Shown one piece after another: positions 51,253 to 57,450 of a DNA stretch of 57,450 nt. A program made the position numbers and the translations under genes. The DNA comes from Paenarthrobacter sp. Z7-10 (GTDB taxonomy: Bacteria; Actinomycetota; Actinomycetes; Actinomycetales; Micrococcaceae). The notes beneath the pieces are model-generated. The model made no database searches and was not told the DNA's origin. It saw only the letters and a program-made list of their open reading frames with translations. How positions within the stretch are numbered: the stretch's first letter is position 1; each line of letters opens with the position of its first letter. The stretch lies in NCBI RefSeq assembly GCF_026932795.1, contig NZ_JADPVH010000023.1, positions 1 through 57,450 on the forward strand, in the 5' to 3' direction.

Positions 51253-52215
51253 ATGAGCTCAGTGCGGAATAATTTTGCCGCCCGAACGGTCCGGGTAAAG
51301 GCGCCCGGCAAAATCAACGTCTCCTTCCGGGTCGGCCCGTTGCGGCCCGATGGCTATCACGCGGTTGCAAGCCTTTATCTGGCTGTTTCCCTCTACGAGG
51401 AAGTCACGGCCACCAGCACCTCGGCGAGCGGCGTCACCGTTTCCATCAAAGGCTGCAGTACCGCGGAGGCTCAGCGGTCCGGTATTCCGCTGGACGAACG
51501 GAACCTCGCCGTCCGGGCGGCGCTGCTGATGGCCGACGTGACGGAACGAACCACCGGTGTGCATCTTGAAATTACTAAGCGCGTTCCCGTCTCCGGCGGA
51601 ATGGGCGGTGGATCCGCGGACGCTGCAGCCACCCTGCTGGCCTGCGATGCCCTCTGGGACAGCGGCCTGGCACGGGAGGAACTGGCCCATCTGGCCGTCG
51701 AGCTGGGTGCGGACGTGCCCTTCGCACTGCTGGGCGGTGCCGCCGTCGGCCTGGGCGTCGGTGAATTGCTGACTCCCGCGCTGGCGCCGTCGCCACTGCA
51801 CTGGGTTTTGGTGCAGGCCGATTTTGGCCTGTCCACTCCGGAGGTGTTTGGTCAATTGGACCGGCTCCGGCTGGCGTCCGGCGCAGAGCCCTTAGATCCC
51901 GGCCAGGTCGATCCCGCGGTCCTGCAGGCATTGCGTGCCGGAGATGCCCAGGCGCTGGCACCGGTGCTGGGAAACGATCTGCAGCCCGCATCGCTGGCCC
52001 TTGCCCCGCAGTTGGCGGAGGTCCTAGACCACGGCAAACAGCATGGGGCACTGGCCTCGATCGTTTCCGGTTCCGGCCCCACCATTGCACTGTTGGCCGC
52101 GGACGAGGCCAGTGCCAGCGGCCTCGCCCAGCGACTGGTTGCCGCAGGTTCCAGCGCCCAAGCTGTGCACGGACCCGTGCATGGCGCAAAACTTGTCTCC
52201 GACCTGGTGCACTGA
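51253..52215 (+). CDS. ispE: 4-(cytidine 5'-diphospho)-2-C-methyl-D-erythritol kinase
   Basis: GHMP kinase of the MEP isoprenoid pathway. 320 residues with TVRVKAPGKINVSFRVGP, the ATP loop VPVSGGMGGGSADAAATLL, and ASIVSGSGPTIALLA. ATG at 51253 immediately follows GAGGAT; an in-frame start eight codons earlier (51229) adds no homology. 142 bases after ksgA, so it may share transcription. Provides precursors for the prenyl carriers made by uppS. Confidence 0.95.
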   Translation: MSSVRNNFAARTVRVKAPGKINVSFRVGPLRPDGYHAVASLYLAVSLYEEVTATSTSASGVTVSIKGCSTAEAQRSGIPLDERNLAVRAALLMADVTERTTGVHLEITKRVPVSGGMGGGSADAAATLLACDALWDSGLAREELAHLAVELGADVPFALLGGAAVGLGVGELLTPALAPSPLHWVLVQADFGLSTPEVFGQLDRLRLASGAEPLDPGQVDPAVLQALRAGDAQALAPVLGNDLQPASLALAPQLAEVLDHGKQHGALASIVSGSGPTIALLAADEASASGLAQRLVAAGSSAQAVHGPVHGAKLVSDLVH

Positions 52216-52295
52216 GCCGGCAGCCAGGGCCCCGGCGCTGTCGCCGGCGGTTGGTAGACTGGTACGCCTTGATTCATATCGAAAGCAGATGATCA

Positions 52296-54200
52296 GTGGC
52301 ACACCTCCTCGGCGGCGAAAACCTCACCGTCCAGTTCGCGACCCGTACTATCCTCGATGGCGTCTCCGTCGGACTCGAAGAGGGGGACCGAATCGGCATT
52401 GTGGGCCGCAATGGTGATGGAAAATCCACGCTGATGCGTTTGTTGGCCCAGCGTCAAACTCCTGATTCCGGCAGGGTAACGGCGCGCCGGGATGTCAACG
52501 TTGGCTATCTCGACCAATCCGATGTGCTGGACGCCGATCTCACCGTCGGTGAAGCCATCGTGGGGGATCAGGCCGATCACGAGTGGGCGTCCAATCCCAA
52601 GATCCGCGAGGTCATGGGTGGGTTGGTAGGCGAGGTGGACTGGCACGCCAATGTGCACGCGCTTTCCGGCGGCCAGAAGCGGCGGGTGGCACTGGCGAAG
52701 CTGTTGATCGGCGACGACGACGTGATCATGCTCGATGAGCCCACCAACCACCTCGACGTGGAGGGTGTTGCCTGGCTGTCGCGGCACCTGAAGAGCCGCT
52801 GGCGCGCCAATGCCGGCGCCTTCGTCGTCGTCACCCACGACCGCTGGTTCCTCGACGAGGTCTGCACGCGCACGTGGGAGGTCCACGACGCCACCGTTGA
52901 CCCGTTTGACGGCGGATACGCCGCCTACGTTCTGGCCAGGGCCGAACGTGACAGGTCCGCGTCTGTGGTTGAAAGCAAGCGGACCCAGCTGGTCAAGAAG
53001 GAGCTGGCCTGGCTGCGGCGCGGCGCTCCGGCCCGCACAGCCAAGCCTAAGTTCCGCATCGAGGCGGCCAATGAACTGATTGCCGACGTGCCCGAGCCGC
53101 GCGACTCCGTTTCGCTGAGCAAAATGGCCACAGCGCGGCTGGGCAAGGACGTGCTCGATCTGGAGAATGTGACGCTCAACTACGGCGGGCCCGACGACGG
53201 CGGCAGGCCCTTGCTGGAGAACATCACCTTGCGTCTGGCCCCGGGCGAGCGGCTCGGCTTGGTGGGGGTCAACGGTTCCGGTAAAACCACGCTGCTGCGC
53301 CTGCTCAACGGTGAGATAACGCCCACCTCCGGTCGGCTCAAGCGCGGTTCGACGGTGCAGACCGCCGTACTCAGCCAGGAGGTTACGGAACTGGACGACG
53401 TGCTGGACCTTCGTGTGATCGAAGTGATTGAGCGCGAAAAGCGGTCCTTCAACGTCGGTGGAAAGGACCTCTCCGCCGGTCAGCTGGTGGAGCAGTTGGG
53501 CTTCACGAAGGATAAGCAGTGGACGCCGGTGCGCGACCTTTCCGGTGGTGAACGGCGTCGACTTCAGCTGTTGCGGCTGCTGGTTGGGGAGCCGAACGTG
53601 CTGATGCTGGATGAACCAACAAACGATCTTGACACCGACACACTGGCCGCCGTGGAGGATGTGCTCGACGGGTGGCCCGGGACCCTCGTGGTGGTTTCGC
53701 ACGACAGGTACCTGCTGGAGCGCAGCACCGACCATCAGATGGCGCTGCTGGGAGACGGCCAGATCCGGGACCTGCCCGGCGGAGTGGACCAATACCTTGA
53801 GCTGCGCGAGGCCACCCTGTCCGGCAAGCCATCCGGAAATTCGTCCGGCCAGGGTCCGGGCACCGGCAGCACGGTTCCGGCTCTGGCATCCTCCCGGCAA
53901 TCGGCGGGCGAAACATCCTCGAATAGTTCCGCAGCAGGGGGGTCCGGTTCTGCCGGTGCAGCTAAGGCGGCACCGGGGCCCAGCGAAGCGCAAAAGCGCG
54001 AGGCCCGCAAACGACTGAACCGGATCGAACGCCAGCTCGGAAAATTGGCACAGCAGGAGCAGAAACTTCACGACCAGATGGAAGCTCGGGTGGGCGACCA
54101 TGAGTTGCTGTCCGGGCTGAATAAGAAGCTGCAGGAACTTGGGGGGCAGAAGGAAGCGCTGGAGCGCGAGTGGATGGAAGCCACGGAAACGCTGAGCTGA
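52296..54200 (+). CDS. ABC-F family ATPase (Uup/EttA-like)
   Basis: Soluble ABC protein with two nucleotide-binding domains and no membrane part; such proteins act on ribosomes. 634 residues. First domain: GRNGDGKSTLMRLL, SGGQKRRVALAKLL, IMLDEPTNHLDVEG. Linker near 215-285. Second domain: GVNGSGKTTLLRLLNGE, LSGGERRRLQLLRLL, LMLDEPTNDLDTDTL. The C-terminal region (from about 530) is Ser/Gly-rich then a coiled coil (QKREARKRLNRIERQLGKL). GTG at 52296. In the same position as Uup-like genes in other Micrococcaceae; whether it protects ribosomes from antibiotics is unknown. The stop lies within a small duplication. Confidence 0.9.
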   Translation: MAHLLGGENLTVQFATRTILDGVSVGLEEGDRIGIVGRNGDGKSTLMRLLAQRQTPDSGRVTARRDVNVGYLDQSDVLDADLTVGEAIVGDQADHEWASNPKIREVMGGLVGEVDWHANVHALSGGQKRRVALAKLLIGDDDVIMLDEPTNHLDVEGVAWLSRHLKSRWRANAGAFVVVTHDRWFLDEVCTRTWEVHDATVDPFDGGYAAYVLARAERDRSASVVESKRTQLVKKELAWLRRGAPARTAKPKFRIEAANELIADVPEPRDSVSLSKMATARLGKDVLDLENVTLNYGGPDDGGRPLLENITLRLAPGERLGLVGVNGSGKTTLLRLLNGEITPTSGRLKRGSTVQTAVLSQEVTELDDVLDLRVIEVIEREKRSFNVGGKDLSAGQLVEQLGFTKDKQWTPVRDLSGGERRRLQLLRLLVGEPNVLMLDEPTNDLDTDTLAAVEDVLDGWPGTLVVVSHDRYLLERSTDHQMALLGDGQIRDLPGGVDQYLELREATLSGKPSGNSSGQGPGTGSTVPALASSRQSAGETSSNSSAAGGSGSAGAAKAAPGPSEAQKREARKRLNRIERQLGKLAQQEQKLHDQMEARVGDHELLSGLNKKLQELGGQKEALEREWMEATETLS

Positions 54201-54230
54201 TGCTTGCCCGGATAAAGCTGATGCTTGCCC
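54195..54230. repeat. Direct repeat across the ABC-F stop codon
   Basis: AGCTGATGCTTGCCC occurs at 54195-54209 (containing the ABC-F stop) and 54216-54230, period 21. The remaining bases to 54390 hold only the tRNA promoter. Confidence 0.85.
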
Positions 54231-54296
54231 TCAGGAACAGGCCGTGTTGGTCCAAGCCGGACGCCGCGGCGCCTCCGGTGTCGGGTCAAGTCGCAA

Positions 54297-54325
54297 TTGC
54301 CCCCGTGGACATGGCAAACTAGATT
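54297..54325 (+). promoter_or_regulatory. Promoter for tRNA-Gln
   Basis: TTGCCC (54297-54302) and TAGATT (54320-54325) are exactly 17 bases apart, a good sigma-70-type promoter, starting transcription about 60 bases before the tRNA. Confidence 0.5.
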
Positions 54326-54390
54326 CTTGTGCAGCCGTCCGGTCGGCTCCCGTTCCTGCGGGGTCCTCCGGAACCAGTGGTAATGCATGG

Positions 54391-54465
54391 TCCGCCCTGG
54401 TGTAATGGCAGCACCCCAGCCTTTGGAGCTGTGGAGTATAGGTTCGAATCCTATGGGCGGAACCA
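54391..54465 (+). tRNA. tRNA-Gln (anticodon TTG)
   Basis: A complete cloverleaf: acceptor stem TCCGCCC (54391-54397) pairs with GGGCGGA (54455-54461), the anticodon loop CTTTGGA (54421-54427) carries TTG at 54423-54425, and the T-arm contains GGTTCGAATCC (54441-54451). The CCA end is encoded (54463-54465) after discriminator A. It lies 37 bases upstream of glmU. Confidence 0.95.
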
Positions 54466-54502
54466 CTGAGCCCGCGCACTTGACCAGCAAGGAGTCCCGT
54501 CT

Positions 54503-56242
54503 GTGAGTCTTGAGTCCACCAGCTCCGAAGCTGAATCGACAACAGGAACGGGGCCGGCAGCGGTCATCGTGCTGGCCGCGGGCGCAGGAACCCGGATGAA
54601 ATCCCGTAAGCCGAAGATCCTGCACGAATTGGGTGGAATCTCGATGGTGGGACACGCGTTGGCAGCGGCCAGGGGCCTGAATCCCAAACTGCTCGCCGTC
54701 GTCGTGCGGCATGAACGTGATCTGGTGGCGCGGCACATCGCCGGGCTGGACGAATCGGCCGTTCTCGTGGACCAGGACGACGTTCCCGGCACCGGCCGCG
54801 CTGTCCAGATAGCTCTCGTGGCATTGGACGGTCCCGGTACTGCGGACGAAGCCACGGCCGACGGCGGTGCTGCTGCGCCCGGCGGGCCGGACGGTCCCGG
54901 TACTGCGGACGAAGCCGGGGCCGACGGCGGTCAGACAGCTGGGCCCATTGCGGGCACGGTGGTGGTCACCTATGGCGACGTGCCGCTGCTCAGTACCGAC
55001 CTGCTGCGGGAGCTGGTTTCGACCCACGAGCGGGACGCGAACGCAGTCACGGTGCTGACGGCCGTCCTTGAGGATGCCACAGGGTACGGCCGCATTCTCC
55101 GCTCCGGCCCCGGCCCGGACAGCGCGGTGCTCGGGATCCGGGAGCACAAGGACGCCAGCGCAGCCGAGCGGGACATTCGTGAAATCAACTCCGGCATTTA
55201 TGCCTTTGACGCCGCTGTGCTTCGCGCCGCGCTGGGTCAGGTCACGGCGGACAATTCGCAGGGCGAGATGTACCTGACCGATGTCCTCGGCATTGCCGGC
55301 GCCGCTGGCGGCCGGATTGCCGCGGTCGTCACGGCAGATCGGTGGCAGGTGGAGGGCGTCAACGACAGAGTCCAGTTGGCTGTGCTCGGCGCCGAGCACA
55401 ACCGCCGCACGGTTCAGGCTTGGATGCGGGCCGGCGTCACAGTCATTGATCCGAACACCAGCTGGATCGATTCCACGGTGCTGCTCGAGGAGGACGTCAC
55501 TATCCTGCCCGGCACTCAACTGCACGGCAGAAGCACCGTGGCCCGGGACGCCGTCGTCGGCCCCGACTCCACCCTGACCCACGTTCAGATCGGCCCGGGA
55601 GCAACCGTCACCCGCACCCATGGTTCCGGTGCCGTGATCGGCGCCAATGCCAGCGTTGGCCCCTTCACCTATCTGCGTCCCGGCACGGTACTCGGCGCGG
55701 ATGGGAAGATCGGCGCTTTCTATGAGACGAAGAACGTCACGATCGGCCGCGGTTCCAAGCTCTCACACCTGGGCTACGCGGGTGATGCCGACATTGGTGA
55801 GGACACGAATATTGGCTGCGGGAACATCACCGCCAATTACGATGGCGAGCACAAGCACCGCACAGTGATCGGATCAGGCGTCCGAACCGGGTCCAACACG
55901 GTTTTCGTTGCACCGGTAACCGTGGGCGATGGCGCGTACAGCGGTGCGGGCGCGGTGATCCGCAAGGACGTCCCGGCTGGAGCCCTGGCACTCAGCATTG
56001 CCCAGCAGCGCAACGCCGAGGGCTGGACGCTGGCCAACCGCCCCGGTTCTGTCTCGGCCGAACTCGCGGCGGCCGCCACGGAATCGGCATCAGGGTCCGC
56101 GTCCCCCGGTTCCGCGTCCCCGGGTTCCGCGTCCGCTGAGCCCGCGTCCGCAGGGTCCGCGTCCGCTGAGCCCGCGTCCGACGGCTCCTCCTCCTCCTCC
56201 TCCCGCAGCCAGGAACCAACAGAAAAGGGCAACCGATCATGA
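54503..56242 (+). CDS. glmU: Bifunctional UDP-N-acetylglucosamine pyrophosphorylase / GlcN-1-P acetyltransferase
   Basis: Makes UDP-GlcNAc for peptidoglycan and other glycans. 579 residues, about 90 above the usual 480-490. The uridyltransferase domain has AAVIVLAAGAGTRMKSRKPK and VVTYGDVPLL; the acetyltransferase domain has left-handed beta-helix hexads (IGPGATVTRTHGSGAVIGAN) and GYAGDADIGEDTNIGCGNI. Two expansions explain the length: a 63-base-period duplication inserted between GTGRAVQIALVAL and TVVVTYGD (residues about 108-148), and a Ser/Ala/Pro-rich C-terminal tail. GTG at 54503 has AAGGAG upstream. The stop overlaps the prs start (ATGA), so both are coupled, as is usual. Confidence 0.95.
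   Translation: MSLESTSSEAESTTGTGPAAVIVLAAGAGTRMKSRKPKILHELGGISMVGHALAAARGLNPKLLAVVVRHERDLVARHIAGLDESAVLVDQDDVPGTGRAVQIALVALDGPGTADEATADGGAAAPGGPDGPGTADEAGADGGQTAGPIAGTVVVTYGDVPLLSTDLLRELVSTHERDANAVTVLTAVLEDATGYGRILRSGPGPDSAVLGIREHKDASAAERDIREINSGIYAFDAAVLRAALGQVTADNSQGEMYLTDVLGIAGAAGGRIAAVVTADRWQVEGVNDRVQLAVLGAEHNRRTVQAWMRAGVTVIDPNTSWIDSTVLLEEDVTILPGTQLHGRSTVARDAVVGPDSTLTHVQIGPGATVTRTHGSGAVIGANASVGPFTYLRPGTVLGADGKIGAFYETKNVTIGRGSKLSHLGYAGDADIGEDTNIGCGNITANYDGEHKHRTVIGSGVRTGSNTVFVAPVTVGDGAYSGAGAVIRKDVPAGALALSIAQQRNAEGWTLANRPGSVSAELAAAATESASGSASPGSASPGSASAEPASAGSASAEPASDGSSSSSSRSQEPTEKGNRS
54826..54931. repeat. Duplicated 43-bp segment in glmU
   Basis: A 43-base segment at 54826-54868 recurs at 54889-54931 with two differences; the period is 63, a multiple of three. 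It encodes DGPGTADEA followed by ADGG twice, between conserved parts of the pyrophosphorylase domain. Confidence 0.93.
56090..56200. repeat. Short tandem repeats in the glmU C-terminal tail
   Basis: Fifteen-base units around GCGTCCCCGGGTTCC and GCGTCCGCTGAGCCC encode SASPG and SAEPA blocks, ending in a run of serine codons. In frame and close to the stop. Confidence 0.85.
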
Positions 56243-57219
56243 GCGAAATTACCGCACGTGGCGAGAAGAAACTGGTTCTCGCAGCCGGACGGGCGCACCC
56301 GGAGCTCGCGCGGGAAATCGCCAAGGAGCTGGACACCGAGCTGCTTCCGATGGATGCCTATGACTTCGCCAACGGTGAAATCTACGTCCGTTCGGCGCAG
56401 AGCGTCCGCGGAACGGATGCCTTCGTGATCCAGGCGCATCCGGCGCCGCTGAACAATTGGCTGATGGAACAGCTGATCATGATCGATTCGCTCAAACGCG
56501 CCTCCGCCAAGCGCATTACCGTCGTTTCCCCTTTCTACCCCTACGCCAGGCAGGACAAGAAGGGCCGGGGCCGGGAGCCGATCTCAGCGCGGCTGGTGGC
56601 GGACCTGTACAAGACCGCCGGTGCGGACCGGATCATGAGCGTGGACCTACACACCTCGCAGATCCAGGGCTTCTTCGATGGTCCCGTGGACCATTTGATG
56701 GCCATCCCGCTGCTGGCCGAGTACATCCGAACACGCGTCGGAGCGGAGAACATTACAGTCGTTTCCCCGGACACCGGCCGCGTCCGGGTGGCCGAGCAGT
56801 GGGCCGAGCGTCTCGGTGGTGCGCCGTTGGCCTTTGTGCATAAGAGCCGCGACCTTACGGTACCCAACCAGGCTGTATCCAAGACCGTGGTGGGGCAGGT
56901 GCAGGGGCGGACCTGCGTGCTGATTGACGACATGATCGACACCGGCGGCACCATTGCCGGTGCCGTCCAGGTGCTCAAGAACGCCGGGGCCAAGGACGTC
57001 ATTATCGCGGCAACGCATGCTGTGCTCTCCGATCCGGCCGCCCGCACGCTCTCCCAAAGTGGAGCCCGCGAGGTGGTGGTCACCAACACGCTGCCTATCC
57101 CGGCGGAGAAGCGCTTCCCGCAGTTGACGGTGCTCTCCATCGCGCCGTTGATCGCCCGGGCTATTCGTGAGGTGTTCGACGACGGCTCGGTCACCTCGCT
57201 GTTCGACGGTCGGGCCTGA
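56239..57219 (+). CDS. prs: Ribose-phosphate pyrophosphokinase
   Basis: Makes PRPP from ribose-5-phosphate and ATP for purine, pyrimidine, histidine and tryptophan synthesis. 326 residues with DFANGEIYVR, VVSPFYPYARQDKKGRGREP, DLHTSQIQGFFDGPVDHL and the PRPP loop VLIDDMIDTGGTI. ATG at 56239 overlaps the glmU stop. Pairing with glmU is near universal in actinobacteria and bacilli. Other PRPP users in this window are the purine genes purE and purK. Confidence 0.96.
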   Translation: MSEITARGEKKLVLAAGRAHPELAREIAKELDTELLPMDAYDFANGEIYVRSAQSVRGTDAFVIQAHPAPLNNWLMEQLIMIDSLKRASAKRITVVSPFYPYARQDKKGRGREPISARLVADLYKTAGADRIMSVDLHTSQIQGFFDGPVDHLMAIPLLAEYIRTRVGAENITVVSPDTGRVRVAEQWAERLGGAPLAFVHKSRDLTVPNQAVSKTVVGQVQGRTCVLIDDMIDTGGTIAGAVQVLKNAGAKDVIIAATHAVLSDPAARTLSQSGAREVVVTNTLPIPAEKRFPQLTVLSIAPLIARAIREVFDDGSVTSLFDGRA

Positions 57220-57450
57220 GGCATCCGGAGACTCAACTGGGAATGCATCCGTTGCGGATCTGTTTTGTTCAGCCATCACCGGGTGGACTGGGCAGGTTAC
57301 TGATCTGGGCGAGTTCTAGCGAACGTTGCAACACCCCCGACTAATCGGGAGTTGCAGCACCCATGGAATCAGCAGCAGTAAGTAGTTCATCGTTTTTGGG
57401 GAAGGGTTCGTCTTTTACGCAAGGGTCGGGTTTCCCGGTCAGGTCACGTC
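57220..57450. other. Terminal region after prs, no gene called, possible mobile element edge
   Basis: It contains direct copies GTTGCAACACCC (57325-57336) and GTTGCAGCACCC (57351-57362) and a small stem CCCGA/TCGGG (57336-57349). A minus-strand frame is open from the window end to a TAG at 57343-57341 (ending SMGAATPD), which I do not recognise. The TGTTGCAAC sequence after that stop is reminiscent of the noncoding ends of some actinobacterial insertion sequences. Only a weak suggestion. Confidence 0.25.

Noticed and set aside
52293-54101. 602-codon minus-strand frame opposite the ABC-F gene
   Set aside because: It mirrors the ABC-F coding sequence, with no recognisable domain.

Overview
The window is chromosomal DNA from a high-GC Gram-positive actinobacterium. 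It most resembles Arthrobacter or a relative in the Micrococcaceae. The evidence is the high GC, frequent GTG/TTG starts, a WhiB regulator, a resuscitation-promoting factor (Rpf), LytR-CpsA-Psr and FemX-like wall enzymes, actinobacterial families such as TIGR03089, DUF3499, DUF4245 and DUF5719, and PIN-PhoH. No rRNA, phage or CRISPR locus is visible. One tRNA (Gln, anticodon TTG) is present.

Layout. (1) 1-12 kb: a truncated trhA/hemolysin III gene divergent from a cis-prenyltransferase (uppS type), then PIN-PhoH, a hypothetical protein, prepilin peptidase, NUDIX, a TetR/MFS drug-efflux pair with a broken MFS gene, fumC, beta-carbonic anhydrase with a DUF4245 protein, and glpX. From memory this resembles the M. 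tuberculosis Rv1085c-Rv1100 neighbourhood. (2) 12-29 kb: a FemX-like transferase, a minus-strand operon purK-purE-LCP-manA, gtrA, TIGR03089, whiB (whiB2/whmD type), a giant membrane glycosyltransferase, DUF5719, a metallopeptidase-family gene, DUF3499, a Trm112-like protein and ahcY. This parallels Rv3255c-Rv3277 plus sahH, but the phosphomannomutase (manB) and the SIS-domain gene usually found there are absent. (3) 29-36 kb: L,D-transpeptidase, RDD protein, SpoIIM-like protein, TIGR01906 membrane protein, and protein O-mannosyltransferase (interrupted by an amber codon) divergent from rsmI. (4) 36-47 kb: an accessory-looking stretch with GH2 beta-galactosidase and its divergent TetR, a succinate-semialdehyde-type dehydrogenase, and a moxR-DUF58-transglutaminase operon. 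It lies between rsmI and tatD, where many actinobacteria carry metG. (5) 47-57 kb: tatD, rpfB, ksgA, ispE, an ABC-F ATPase, tRNA-Gln, glmU and prs, a conserved housekeeping run (compare Rv1008-Rv1018c). The last 230 bases have no recognisable gene and may be the edge of a mobile element.

How the genes fit together: many build or remodel the envelope. These are prenyl carrier (uppS), UDP-GlcNAc (glmU), mannose-6-phosphate (manA), peptide cross-bridges (FemX), wall-polymer attachment (LCP), 3-3 cross-links (L,D-transpeptidase), muralytic resuscitation (rpfB) and protein mannosylation (pmt). Central-metabolism genes (fumC, glpX, purE/purK, prs, ahcY) are interspersed.

The most unusual property is the number of short tandem duplications. 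In-frame repeats occur inside tetR, lcp, the Trm112-like gene, the transglutaminase, rpfB and glmU. Others lie just beyond or across stop codons (uppS, femX, gtrA, rsmI, tatD, the ABC-F gene) or upstream of genes. Three genes (trhA, MFS, pmt) appear broken. Product names come from motif recognition by eye; no database search was run.
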